Assembly: GCF_023101765.2 (NCBI RefSeq)
Contig: NC_064242.1
Coordinates: forward strand, 8,048,327 to 8,112,326
Direction of reading: 5' to 3'
DNA: 64,000 nucleotides
Source: Spodoptera frugiperda
Lineage: Eukaryota > Arthropoda > Insecta > Lepidoptera > Noctuidae
Part shown: positions 48,391 through 61,661 of the stretch, one piece after another
Position numbering within the stretch: the stretch's first letter is position 1
How the letters are laid out: every line of letters starts with the position of its first letter
Notes under the pieces: generated by a model
What the model was told of the DNA's origin: nothing
Database searches by the model: none
The model's input: only the letters and a program-made list of their open reading frames with translations
Position numbers and translations under genes: made by a program

Positions 48391-51300
48391 TTTACGGTAC
48401 GTGAATAAACCGTTTATTTTGTATGTCTCACGATAGTTATTATAAAAAATATTGAACATATATATATATAATAAGTGAGTGATAAAATTACACAAAATAA
48501 TATAATTCTTGCAAACAAATAATTCAATGAATTTGATAAGTATACTCCAGCGCTCATAGACATCGACAAACAAGAATGAAATTACTCCATAAGGTAGATA
48601 CAGGTATTCTGTAATGGAAAAGTTGTGAAGACGCCGCCGTCATCATCCTACATGTAATATAAGAGCCAGGTACTAAACTTACTTATAGGTATAAGCCTCT
48701 TTGATTCGCCTTAACACTAACAAGATTTTGTTATTGGAAATAGCTATTACTGTTTTATTGTTCTCAGAAATTCACTTATATTTATTGATGAACAAAACTC
48801 AGCATTAATTGAAGTCCAATGGAAGCAAATACTCATGGTCGTTATGCCTTACACGCTAGGTATATACGTAATACATATTGCTCATGTTTTTTCTACGATT
48901 TATTGCCCCAAGTTGGCAAAGGAATTTTTATTTGTTTTTATTTAATTAATAAAACTTTACCGTGTACTAGGATTTTCACCTGCTTCGTGGGTTAGTTTAC
49001 AACTTCAGTTAGATATTCGTTCTGTTTGTATTCTGTACTCAAAAAAGTTTTTCTGAACATTGTTGTTAGCAGCAGCATAATTCACTTTACACAAGGCTTC
49101 ACAACAATACTTGCCTACTTTTTAATGAACACACCCCAAAAGTAAGGGCTCCCGGCTCGAAGACTTTAATAAGCCAAATAAGGCCCGCATTACTTATCCC
49201 TTTTACACAATGTGTCATGATGCAAGATATTATATTTGTTCTCAAAGTATTCAAGTAATAATCGCGTCTTCCCTGTTAGCTTTTGTTCGTCGGCGTCCCT
49301 TACCCTTGGAACAGCAAATATTTGCCAAGACACTATATTGAAATGCGTTGTCTGCTACGTTTAATAACGTACGAGTTTCCTTAATCAAACACGCTACATA
49401 TTAATTTACATATTAATGCCCTCCCGTATTGTTTAATTAGCAATGCGCTGGGGCACTGCTGTTATGCATGTGTATTATTTTGGATTGTTATTTACGAAAA
49501 TCTCTGCGTAAAAGACCTTTTAAGTGTACTCGAACTTAGTAAACTAACCTGTTTTTGTTCTCATATATCAATGCAAATGGGTACATAATAGGAACTGAAT
49601 TCTAAAATATTTAGTCTCTGCTTTTTAAATAAATAAATGAACAAAAAATGACGACTTAAGTTACAATTTATATTCGCAAACTAACCCTTTATCACCACGA
49701 TTTTATTGGTATAGTCGTGAGATCTTCGATTTGCGTGCGAGCCGCGGTCCAGTCGCTCCGACCTGACATCCGACTGACGCGCTGATTTACAAGGCAAAAA
49801 ACCTTTTTTGTCTTTCATGACATACGTCACACGATGGAGACGTCCTTACGATGCGACGATCTGATTTCGGCATCTTTTTAAACCCTTCGTCCGTCCTTTC
49901 GCACGTCATGAATCCACACGTAAGCGGTAGGACATAAGAATGGTAGCTCGGTGAAAATAGAATCTATTTTAATAAATCTTTTCTGTTCTAATAAGACGTT
50001 ACGTGCACTAGATATAAGGTACAAAACCTTTCCTTTCTGATCACAAGTTCGTCACTTCGTTTGATTGCTTGAAATAAAATCACTGCATAATTTCAAGTAA
50101 ACAATACTTATCCCACTCAAAAGTTTACTTGAATTTCAATCATAACTCTAATAAGTATAGAGTCTAGAACACTTCGATAGTTTTTGGCGCAATTTTTTGC
50201 CTATGTTTATAACAATAATTATGAAGGTATCAATCTTAAATTAGGTGTGATTTTTAGAACATACACCTTTGAAACGTCTGTTGTTCCATGGTTATTGTGT
50301 TTGTATGTAGGTACGAGCGCCCCTCGGAATTTGCACTACTAGTTAATTAATTTATAGTCAAGTGGAGGATGAACTGATTAAGTAAACAATGTCGACGATG
50401 CAGTGTTAATTGTGTAGGGTTCGATTATCGGATTGAGATACAATGGTAATTGCCTAGTTGGTAACCATTTACCTACGCGAACGTCCATTCGTTGCCTTTA
50501 ATTAGGTACTGTTTTAAACTTTTATTTGTTTTATTTCAGTCTAGCTTAGATTTAGATTTTATATTTTAAGTGATGAAGCTGGGTACCCTAGTTAGGTTAG
50601 ATTGGATGTTTCCATTATCTGCAGTAGGTAATTGGAAAAAACGAAAATACGAAATAGCTCACAATCTCAATTACTTAATTCCTTTTCAATAACTGTAATA
50701 TTGACTGTGTTATCGAACTCTAGGCCACATGTAGAGTCTAGTAGTAGCAAATACTCGATCAGGCCGTCACAAATATGGATACCCGTTGCGTAAAGGTGTA
50801 ATACATACGTGTGTTTATTTAAGCCTGGTAACTTTGTACATTTTTTATTTCAATATAAAGTGGTTCAATTTATGCATGAAAGCACCTGGTTGAAACTTGT
50901 GTAATTTTAAAAAAGTCCACATAATTATTTCTGTTAAGCTACTGAGGTTAGTAAATGATAGTGTCAGAGAGAAAAATACTGTCTCAACATTTTTACTCGG
51001 TAAGCGGACCAATTAAATAGCAACGTTACGAGACTGCGGTCACTTTGTACTGAATGGCATCGAGATGTGTTCGCGGTGCGTTTATTATCTGATATCTCTT
51101 AAGTAGTGTCACGTTGAATAAAATCATTGGCGTGTAGCCGCCGCGGGTCGCGGATGAGTGATCTACTTATAAATGGCCACTTATGGCGACCACAAACAAA
51201 TTACTAAAAGAACAAGCGCTGCCTGCTACTCGATGCGTCCGACAAACTAGGGACCGTGTACAGACTGTTCAGGCTATATTTAAAGCTTGTTGCACAATAG

Positions 51301-54299
51301 CTGCAAATTTATTCCTTTCCATTTTTAACGAAAAAATCATTTATTCTGTTAAAAAATCTTTTTTACACAAATCTCTTTTATTCACTCGAATGTGCCCAAT
51401 ATTTTTAACTCAATAATTGATTTTAGACAGGGCTTTTTCATCTTCCTTTTTTTCATGGAAATTTTCCTCATTTTTGCCCCTGCACGCACTGTTTAATTAG
51501 GTTAATAAAACGTTTCGTCACAGAAAGTAATTTTCGTTTATTAATGGTCTTTTCCTTATTACATTCTGTGTTTCACTTTTTAAAATACGTTAATTAATTC
51601 GTTTAAAATTCTTCAAGGAATTCCGGTGTAACTGTTTCAGCTTCTTGGAAAAATGTCAATAAAAATATATTTTCGTGTCGTTCAATAGGTATCGAGAACA
51701 TTACAAAAAGCAACTGTCCTAATATCTAAAGTATTAGTACCATTTAAATGCTGGGGAATATTTTTTGCGCACATTGTTGAGTGGCACAAAGGGCCAACGA
51801 AGTGGAATCCCCAGTCAAGTTTTTGCCTGGTAGCGATTACAGTACGCCGTTCTGGTCTTAGAAGTGGGTTGGGTTACGACTAGCTTGATTGGCATTCGTC
51901 CGTATGCCAGCCGAGGCGTTTTTCAAAACACCACTTGCAATTGCCCTTTTGACATATAAGGGTAGAGTTAAATACATGCCCTCTCCATAAACGACTTAAC
52001 GTAGTATCGTACATAATTGATTATGTAGCTACAATTTATTTGAACAGAGAGTTACTTGTGTTTATGCGTATTTCCACAAAACAAAATAAATCAAACCATT
52101 ATCTTATTATTAAAATGTTATTGATTTACTGCTCATCGATTTTACTGAGTAACGACATCATCATCCTTGGTTAGCTTGTCTTTTATCTGAACATCATACG
52201 CGATCGCAATAAAACTGTCAAATGGTATATTCTTGATATGACAGATACGATATCTCCATTAGCTCGCACACCGTCGTCACGACACAAATAAAAAGTTACG
52301 ATAAATATATGTACCTACGTATCACGAATTTGAAATAAGTATATAGCATGTGGTAGGTACGTATATCTACTGGCATACTGCAGGCTGTAACATCAGGAGC
52401 TCCGCGGACACGATCATAAATTAAAAGCCATCATATTTGTTTTTCGAACGAGCAAGTAAATAAAATTCCGATCGACGGAGCGTAACTTTGCGCGGTACGT
52501 AATCAACAGTTTTATTCGTCGATTCCGCTGCCTTGATTTTGGGCTCCAGCCTTGTCGCGAATCGAGCCCGTCCTTCATTTGAATATCTTTCGCTTCGGAT
52601 TCACTGTTGATGCTGATTAAAACCAACACGTTCAAGATATTTCGTTGGTGGTTTTGTTCATTTTATTTCAAATATTTTCTTTTTCTTTTGCTTTGTCTCG
52701 TTTGTCAATCGTCACTCGCAGACAGGCTAGTTAAAAGTTAAAGTGGAGGTCAGTAATTAACAGACGAGATCAACAAGCCGCTCAATGCTAATAGGGCCTT
52801 TCCACGTCAAAGGGCTAAAAGGCGTTGGAGCGCGTCTGTCCGAATAATGACCCAAGTTGTAGTCCGTCCCTGCTCGGCTGCCGGAGTGCACGCCGCGACC
52901 TCGGTCGACCCTCGTCAAACGCTCGATTAGCCTAACGTATATACACTAATTATACTTTTTTTACAATTTATTCGTTTCTCAATCTTGGTCGTTTGCATTG
53001 AAGACGCACGTATCTCTGACATCTCGCCCACGCGCATCACTATCCAAATTGAATTTCTATACATTGCGTGTCAACTTATTTATTATATGCGACAAAAGGG
53101 ATGGTCGTTAATTTTATAGTCTTTGGGTATTTGAGAGTAGCCGTGTCATTTCGGGTTATGGAATCTGTGTCGAGGGTCTGTCGATAATCTTTAGCATGGC
53201 CCTAACTCACACCAAGAATGACAGTGAAACATGACATTTGGGTCTCTAAGTATTATGAATCGCTAATTAATACATTACGATGCGAACGATTATGAGATTG
53301 CTGCCGAATCAAGTTATTATGAGGTAATGGAGCGATTAAATGGGAAAACTGACAGCACATTTGATTTTAATTATCTTTGAAGACACATTTCCTTTCTCGT
53401 AGTATTTAAGATTCCATTTGTGAACAAAACGTTTTATGTATTTCATTTGATGTTTTTCATATGATTTATTTCAGTTTCAGCCAAGTTTTAGTTATTGCGA
53501 AACAGATAATATTGAGTCTTACTTACTAGATAATAGAATAGCTAACGAACTGGCAACGTTAATAATAGTCTAGTCTATTAATGTGTATTAGCAGTAATGT
53601 TCATTATAAACCCAACAATAGGAAAATATGAATTCATAAATTTAAACGAACAATACGGGACGCTATTAAAAATCCAAGTATTGTATACACAAGTTTACGA
53701 TGTCGCCCTGTTGGTATTCCAATGTAATCCCGTTTGATAAAGTTGACTGTAAAGTCTAATAATAAAATTTTAGACCTAATTCGTTTTTGTGAAAACAAAA
53801 TTTATTACGCACGGAATACGAAAAGCTCGTAAACCAGACCGCCTGTTATTAAGTGACAAATCGCTGGATTTTGTCGCAGTCGACAGTCATAAAGTCACAG
53901 TAATGGACAAATTATACACTGAAAAGAAATGTTTACTCGACATTATATTTTAAGTTGTTGGCTCTACTTGCTATGATCATGATGCACTAAATAAAACATA
54001 TAAAATTTATAAACTAGTAAGAATAAGAGTCCCGTTGTGACTTGAAACTAGTTGAGGTTTTTTCAGTTAGTTCACATGAGTAAGCTTTTATTTTCAATTA
54101 AATTAAACACGTTTTAGGACATCAATCTCTAATACCATTGAGGCCAGTAAAGCCAGCAATTTTTTTTTTAAATACCTAGGAATTTAGCTGTTGAAATCTC
54201 AATACAAAAGTTATTGTCATTTGCTTAAATGAAATGAACTTTAAATACAAGTGAATAAACAAGTAACATTCAACTATTATTTCCTGTATCTTAGGAGCT
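48391..54299. other. Non-coding DNA, nothing recognised
   Basis: No gene or clear repeat was found. CpG-richer patches occur at about 49,710-49,930, 51,030-51,260 and 52,390-52,920 and could be conserved non-coding elements. The rest is AT-rich with short runs such as TATATATATATA near 48,460. Confidence 0.5.
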
Positions 54300-54470
54300 A
54301 TAGTCATAAATCATACACACAACAGTTCATACTCGAACAAATATCTGTAGGCCATACAAATGTTTGTCTCTACGCGGAATTCGAACCCACGACCCCGGTC
54401 GTACAAGCTGCATTACGTACGTTAATACAAGGAAGTGCAAACATTAACTCATTCATTTATTTCAGGTAGT
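54300..54470 (-). mobile_element. Degraded SINE-like remnant
   Basis: Read on the minus strand, GTGGGTTCGAATTCCGCG (complement of about 54,374-54,390) has the form of a polymerase III B box, followed by AGAGACAAACATTTGTATGG, a sequence typical of lepidopteran SINE bodies. The A box is not clear. Old or truncated. Confidence 0.5.
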
Positions 54471-54639
54471 AATTAAAAATGGTTTTCATGGAAACCTTTA
54501 AGATATAAAAGCACATACAAATTGGTTTTTACCTATAATTGTAATTGATGTACATGTAGAATTTTATTATTGTAGGTAGAGACAACAAAGAGAAATTAAT
54601 CAAACAAATTTTCTTCATACTTCAGCAATCCAATTATAT

Positions 54640-54725
54640 TTTGCTCAACTCGGAAATCAAACCAGAGACTTTTTTATTGTGACCACGCAACCAACCTATA
54701 TTGGTAGAGTACAGCTTCCAAAATA
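54640..54725 (-). mobile_element. Second degraded SINE-like remnant
   Basis: The complement of 54,651-54,670 reads GTCTCTGGTTTGATTTCCGA, a decayed B-box region, with TTGCGTGGTCAC next to it. Only the tRNA-like part is recognisable. Confidence 0.4.
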
Positions 54726-57700
54726 AATGTAGGGATGATTAAAATTTTAATATTTAAATGTTGAATTACACTCCTGTTTGAATAATTAGCAATCGAATGG
54801 ACGACGGAACTCAATTGTTTTGTTTGACAATCCAATTGTTAATTTATCATTCGCATGTCATGTCATCAATTTTATTCAGTTTATCCATTTAAGGTTCGAA
54901 CAATTTCCATTAAGTTTGATTACATATTCATTTAATGTGATTAAAGATTTACGATGCACCTTTGACACCATAATTTTTGCTAAAAATATATTATAATTGT
55001 GATTCTCCATTTAAAATTTATAGATGCTATTATTTTACCCATCTTTAATATGTAGGTAATATAATTCATCCGTAATATGAAATATTTAAAATAATTTGGT
55101 GTCTTGTCTGTGTAAAAATACAGCGTGTTCACATTGATTGTGTTCACTAACCGTTTCGGGCCAGTCTTTGTTTTCAGTTTGGCGCAATACGCAAAATATA
55201 GGTACCTACTTGTACTTTAATTACAGCTATTTGTGCTCACCGCCACGTAAAATTATTCAAATTACGCTTAATTTAATGTTCTTTAGACAACGAATTGCCG
55301 CGTATTTTTTCCCGGCGTCGTGTTAATGGGCCGATTCCCGAATTAAAATCGACAATCGTAAATTCCACAGTACACAATGTTACATAAACAAAACTTATCT
55401 TCAACAGTTACGACCCGCGTTGAATTATAATTTCATTTCTCGCAAATACCACGTCACACATTTATTTCTTATCTACCTGGCTTAAATTTCAGCCGTAAAA
55501 CGAAATATTTTCCTATCTTTATGATAGCTTCAACAATGCACTGTTTCGTTTCAATGTAATGGAATACTTTTTTCCTAAATATTCCGTTGAAAACCAAAAA
55601 GTTGGTTTTGTATTCGAAGTTTAGCTTTAGACCGTAAAGTAAAAATTCCACGGAAGACCACAAAGCCAAATTGCTAAAGCGGTTCTAAAACTGTCGACAA
55701 TGAGAAGTTCCGTAGGGGTGCATGCATGTACGTATGTATGTACTAACATAGCATGCATAACGTGGTCCCGTACACAGATTCGGCTATTATTACTGGAAGA
55801 ACAAAATTCGAAATTTGGAAGGAGATTCTTTATGCTTTATAAAAACATATTACTTTTGTTCTTCAAATTAACAATATAAGCTTCTTATATTGGTTATGGT
55901 TTTATAAGAATTTCTTTTAATTCAAAGCCAAATACCAAAAATAAAATGAAAAAACTTTACTGAACCTGTCGCATCCAGTGGTTGTAGCGTTGGCATCGCC
56001 GCATCGTGGCAGCGGTCGCCAGTCGGTAGCCCGAAGGCACCGATTTTCAGAGTATTTTCCATGTGGCTCACTGCATCGCTATCGCCAATTTTAATTCTGA
56101 ACCCACCCCACTGAACTCCGGTATGCCAGAATCCACCATACAATTTTAAATAAGCAATGAGCTGCAACGATGAACTTTTACCATTTAACTAGTAGGATAC
56201 CGCACGCGTTTGATATTTCACAAGGTTGCTTCATACTTAATGCTATTCTCCTAACTTGTGTGGGATGTATTAGAATGTTTCAATTGTAACTTCTTCGCTT
56301 CGTGTGTAAGCAAGCAATAGTTATGCCGTTTGCAAAATACCTGCGATCGACATTCACGATAGAATAGCTAGAGATCCAAGATATAGCTAACACATGTACT
56401 ACCATGTACAACCTTTTCCTTACATATGTAATAATATGTATCTTACCTTTTTCTTATACATAATATAAAAGAAAAATGCCTTAAAAATGTGAAACAAAAT
56501 TTCTTTTTAAGAAGTTGTCAAGACAATTTTTGAAATATTTCCTTGTTCATGAGAAACGTCTTAAAGAAATATAACCATCTATTTCTCAAGTGTTTTTGCC
56601 TAGGGGTAAGCTTTATGTTTGATGAATTGTTCACTCAGTACATTACTTGTTATACTGTTCATTATTTTGATAAATAACGTCGCTCTATCGTGTGAACTCT
56701 TGGAAAATGGTCAGAATGTTTAGCAAGTTTGTATGTTTCTCCCGTCAAACGCTACGTAACATTGTTTAGAGGTAGAATCTCGTTGCCCTCCCTGTAGAAC
56801 CAACAAATCACGTTGACTGCCAACGTTCCGTGATCGAGATTCACGCCGCTGACATAGATCAACTTGATGTGACAAATACTAGCATGGTACTGCCGAGATT
56901 GCCTCTATGGATATTTATGAGAGGGAAGAAAATAACGTAATGAACGCTGAGCTAACAAAGTTGGATGTTTATGTGCTGATCTTGATATGATGTTGGTTGT
57001 TTTTTTTATGTTTATCGAGTGCTAAGGTTCTGCATACTATTCTGCTCAAACTTTTATTAGGTTAACTGTTTGACGAGTGATTAGCAGCGTGACAGTCACC
57101 GCGTCGTGTGACGCGGAATGCTGGTCATGCATGGCTTGAAACTAGTCGAGTTCCTTATAAAATAGTTACGTGAGTAAGCCGAAAAACATAATAATTAATT
57201 TAGTATGTCTCACAAAAGTTACAATATAAACATTTTATTGGGCGAACTTCAAAATTAAATAACAGAATATGTATTTTCTTTTAAATTAAACTTTAACGAA
57301 AAGCTTTTAATAAATCTGTTGATAAATTACCTATTGACTTCCAGAACACAATAATATCCACATACTTTTATCTCCTGCCATCTCCCGTGGAACAATGTGC
57401 AGTGTGGCATGTTTGATGCGCGCATCAAACCGTAGTAACGACATTAAATGCTACAATGTCAGAATGCACTCCAGGTGAACGGCAAATTGGGAGCTCTTTC
57501 GCACGAACCGACTGCGGTACTCTTGTTAATTCGGGATACAAAGCCGATTTTAGTGTTCGTGTTTAAAGAAAGAAGGTTAATGTTACCACAGAGTATTAAA
57601 GGATAAGTAAGTGGTAACATTTTACATGTACGTGTATGTAGTTTGTCCAATACAATAATGTAGTGTTCAATTTTAAACGGTACGATGACAATAGGGTAGA

Positions 57701-58589
57701 TGACTAATTTTTATTTTAAAGTCCGTCTTATAAATTGTTTTAAAATATTTGACTCGATTATCGTATGGAAACAAATATTTTCGAAAATTCGATCTCAAAT
57801 ATCGTGTGACGTCACTTATTTTTCACATAGAAATAACATATTTGTTCCCACTCCTTAACTTTGATTCGTTTTATCTAAGTTATATAACAAAATAAAAAAT
57901 ACGTGTTCAATATTTTTAACCGCCGGACTAAATACATTTTTAATTTTCATACCCCGTCATCATCATCCCTATTTCATACAGATTTAGTTTATCAGTGATT
58001 ACCAATACTCATCACATTAATACTTGTAGAAGTTTAATTATTACTAATACTGCTAATTAAGTCAATAGTACGAGTGTGTTCCGAATTAGTGAAGCTTATA
58101 ATTACTACCGAATATACTGAATATACAGACAAAGATTATAGTAATTAACGTATACAAATAGATTATTAGTGTTTGGATTATTCAAAGCCCAAGTTAACAA
58201 AAAAGTAATTGAAAATAAATCAGTCCTAATTTATGCAAAGTTGTACCTACTTGACGGAGCCCAAACATTCATTATCCTGCTTAAGACCAAGCTATATTTT
58301 TCAAAAACCTCATTCAATATGTAGTTGAGGTAAATTGCCGATGTAATGGGACCAGCGGTTAGTCCAGTTAACGACTAACAATGTTATTGAAAAACGTTTT
58401 TATGGCTACTTTAGATATTTAACCGACATTAACACATAATAAAATCGGTAATAAGCTTTGAACTGACTTGCTTTGTGGATAATAAGGGAATTTTCTTTGT
58501 TATTATTTTTTCAACTGAGAATTGAAAAGGAGTCTAGACTAATAAATAAAATTAGAGTGTCTGTTTATAATATTGAAATAACCGATTTG
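54726..58589. other. Non-coding DNA, nothing recognised
   Basis: No gene is supported. GC-richer patches are at about 55,960-56,110 and 56,750-56,910. A small GCATGC-flanked stretch is at 55,721-55,758. Everything else is AT-rich without recognisable repeats. Confidence 0.5.
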
Positions 58590-58765
58590 ACAATTTTTGT
58601 GTGTATGTCTGTCTGTTTATTCTGGCTGACTGAACTGATTTTGACGGGACTGTTATTGGTAGACCAAGGAGTAACTTAGGTTACTTTTATTTTAGAATAG
58701 AAAATAAAGCCACAAAGTCCGTATTCCACGCGAACGAAGCTGCGGACATCAGCTCGTATCAAAAT
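58590..58765 (-). mobile_element. RTE-like or derived element, minus orientation
   Basis: The order TTTTTGTGTGTATGTCTGTC, CTGATTTTGACGGGACTG, AGGAGTAACTTAGGTTACTT and CCACGCGAACGAAGCTGCGG is that of a frequent lepidopteran element read backwards. Its CCGCAGCTTCGTTCGCGTGG end on the minus strand corresponds to the CCGCGACTTCGTCCGCG block at 35,907. The 68-codon frame here is a by-product. Confidence 0.7.
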
Positions 58766-58799
58766 TAATTTATTTGCCAGTTTTTCTAGTTTTGACCTT

Positions 58800-58930
58800 A
58801 ATATAGGATGATTAGTTCACGTTATTTTTATAATAATTGAAACATTGTTTTCTATTCTGTCTGGCTGATTACTGAAATCTGTACTAGACGAACTAATAAA
58901 AGTAGAAAATTATAATTCCACGCTGTTTAT
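58800..58930 (-). mobile_element. Further decayed copy of the same element type
   Basis: TTCTGTCTGGCTGATTACTG, AACTAATAAAAGTAGAAAAT and ATTCCACGCTG repeat the order of features in 58,590-58,765 in a more decayed form directly downstream. Confidence 0.4.
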
Positions 58931-59751
58931 TTTATGAATTTCAATTATGCGGTCTGCAATCTATTTTCTACTAAAATTAATTACCGATCCATTTAACTAC
59001 AATTCCAATATTTGAACGAAATTATCTCGACAATTACTTTAAAACAAATAGAGCACATAAAGCCAATGAAATTTAATTCAATACTCAATTAATATTTAGT
59101 AGTTTCAATAACTGAAACTCCAATAATTATAAATAGGTCTCCTGTTACCGTTACCTCAATAACTTTGAATGGAAGCATCGGTTATATTATTTACGAATAA
59201 AGTGCTATGAACATTTAATCTAAACTACGTTTATGTACGGTTACACTTCAAACTATGCAAAACCAGTTTATAATGGTCTGACTTTGTTTAATCCTTCGGT
59301 ATATTAGACGATCAGTTTATACTGGTATTGTATAGCTTCATATGTGTGCCTAGTATTGACGCTGGTGTGTGCACATTTCGCGGTCTCCTTTTATAGTCCT
59401 TCAGTTTCGGGCAGTTTATTCGTAGTACACAACTGCTAGTGACAACGAACTAGGCTAATATCGTTAAATGGTACAATGTTGCAAGTGTGTACTGAAACAA
59501 GTCTCTGGAGCGTAACATGGTACCTACTATTGTTAGATTGAACATTTGTATGGCCGTGTTTTATATGTTTATAAGTAATTTTGTTGTGTAAATTGGGTTT
59601 TAGTTTTGAAAGCATGTTCTGTTATATTGTGGTTTATTGGAAATAAATGGTAAAACTTAGGGTTATGTTTACATAAACGTGTTCATGAAATAAGACGGTT
59701 TTAGAAGGCTAGACAAGAAACGGCCACAGGCCACAAGACCTTAAAGAAGTT

Positions 59752-59884
59752 ATTTTTTTAAGGGAGGAAAATCATCCAATGACTTCTCTCGCAAGGGCGA
59801 GGCGAGAGGGAGTGTCAGACTCTTACTGACTAAAAATAACCCCGTTGCTACTCCTGCTTGTCGAGCCGGAGCCCCGGTAAACTA
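59752..59884 (+). mobile_element. Common lepidopteran short interspersed repeat
   Basis: The phrases GGAAAATCATCCAATGACTT, GGGCGAGGCGAGAGGGAGTG, TCAGACTCTTACTGACTAAA and CGAGCCGGAGCCCCGGTAAA in this order match a short repeat I know from many moth and butterfly genomes. It carries some point changes and no coding capacity. Confidence 0.8.
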
Positions 59885-61508
59885 AAGAAGATATTAGCAC
59901 AACCGTGTCAATACTGAGATATTTACAATACCTAACTGAAAAAATAAAGCATAATATCAAATTCGATTTAACTGGTCTAAATTCCTACCACAAGACTGTT
60001 TCAGACATTCTAATTAGTTTCCCGTAATGATTGTACTATTAATTGTAATTATTGTACGATAATTATCATTGATGATACCCCATTTAGGGTATAATATTGT
60101 GCTCTGATTAATTAAGACACATTTATGGAATATTCTGTAATTAATAGCATTGCTGTGATGACAGAGACACGACACATACGTTTGGAATGATCTAGAGATG
60201 TTTTTCAACTTATTGATATAGGTAATTGCTCTATTAGTTCCTAATTGCAAAAACTTCTCTCTAAAAATAAAAAAAGCCTTTAATTGAACACGACAATTAC
60301 AGCCAAAGTAAGTGTAGTGCAAAAATACAGGCAAAAAACCTAACAACAGTTACTACGTCCATACACAGTTTAACTCAACATTACAGCTGAACATAATAGA
60401 GTAAGAAATCCACTTAAAGTTATTAAAACACAATAGTGCGCCGCACTATCGGGCTAATTGAAAACTGCATTGTGATCTCAACGTGTGTGCCCGTTTATCA
60501 GCTTGATACAACTGGACCAACAAGCTCTCGAAGTCTCGAGACAAAGCGAAGAAAGTTGCCCCAAAGACTTTGTTTACTAGATGGTAAATCTCTTTGAAAT
60601 ACGCTTTAAGACAAATTAAATTGATAAAGAGTGATTTAGCTTGATTAAAAGTTTGTACACAACCAACTGAGATGGAGTAAATAGTTTGTTGTTGCTGTGT
60701 ACACGAGCTCTATACTTTTCTTAATGGTAAATCTGCTTGTAATGTTATTAGGAGACCAAAGTACTTGAATTACACGCTCTTTATATTTCATTAACACTTG
60801 ATAACCGTATCGAATTTTCATCTTGAAGAATTTATTAGCGTAATGGAATTGTACCGATTCCAATAAATCTACAACCATCTACTATATCTATATATATACT
60901 ATAGCATTATATCATCAGGTTAACGAACAGCCAATACCTATACAAACGGTCAAAATAATAACACGTTGCCATTGTACGTCAATAACAACTAGACAAGCTA
61001 GTTTGTCTTATTAGTTCTTACACCTTGTTAGGAATTGTTACCAATTATTTTCATTATGTAACGTATCTTTATGTACTTGAATATTTTACATGTAGTTAAA
61101 CCATTGTATTCAGAGTCATAAAATTAAAGAATAGAATAATAAAACTAAGTCCGTGTTTGAGGAACTGTTCAGGAAAACCATTTTGTTCTACATAGGATTA
61201 AATCGCGGTTCGATGCACAAAAGCATGTACCTCTAGCATTAAGGGATATTTTACCATGTCGATTTATTTTTTCGAGTTTTCGATATTTCTGATCTATTGT
61301 TTCTAATAACGCTGTCATCACAACCACTGTGAATATCGTAATATTGGCTATGCAAAATAAACATTGATTTCCAGCCAGTTAATGTAGACATTATTGTAAC
61401 CTAATTATTTAACTCTACGTGTGCTAGGTTAAAACCATTATTCCTAACATACTTAAATGGTTCCATCTTCACAACTGGAAAGTCACAATATTATATTTTT
61501 TGTTTCAG
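59885..61508 (+). other. Intron upstream of the KDM1A exon (upstream extent unknown)
   Basis: AT-rich DNA ending in a pyrimidine-rich tract and TTTCAG acceptor (AG at 61,507-61,508) directly before the exon. I found no upstream KDM1A coding exon here or further left. The 110-codon minus-strand frame at 60,014-60,346 is AT-driven and has no recognisable motif. Confidence 0.6.
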
Positions 61509-61661
61509 TGCGTAATGGCTACTCCTGCGTGCCAGTGGCCTTGGCTGATGGCCTAGACATCAAGCTTGGTACAGCAGTCACGGACATCCAGTATGGAGGG
61601 CCAGGAGTTACTGTTAAGGCTGTCAGTACTCGAAATTCAAGTCAAACGCAAACCTTCAAAG
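61509..61661 (+). CDS. KDM1A: KDM1A/LSD1 (Su(var)3-3) internal coding exon, partial gene
   Basis: LSD1 is a nuclear FAD-dependent amine oxidase that removes methyl groups from histone H3 lysine 4, usually with CoREST. This 153-bp exon encodes part of the amine oxidase domain. The segment VRNGYSCVPVALADGLDIKL is nearly the same as the animal LSD1 protein, and the next part (GTAVTDIQYGGPGVTVKAVS, then TRNSSQTQTFK) aligns in register with human LSD1 at roughly residues 567-618, counted from memory. The valine of GTAV falls at the position of human Val590, an FAD-contacting residue. The acceptor is TTTCAG before 61,509 and the donor AAAG/GTATGT at 61,661/61,662. Both introns are phase 1: the first valine codon is completed by a G from the previous exon, and the last codon begins with the terminal G. 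The ATG at 61,457 lies in the intron and is not a start. Neighbouring exons were not found. Uninterrupted frame and intact splice sites argue for a working exon. Confidence 0.9.

Noticed and set aside
61457..61508. ATG at 61,457 as the start of a short protein reading into the KDM1A exon
   Set aside because: A polypyrimidine tract and TTTCAG acceptor separate it from the conserved part, and the conserved protein similarity begins exactly at the acceptor.
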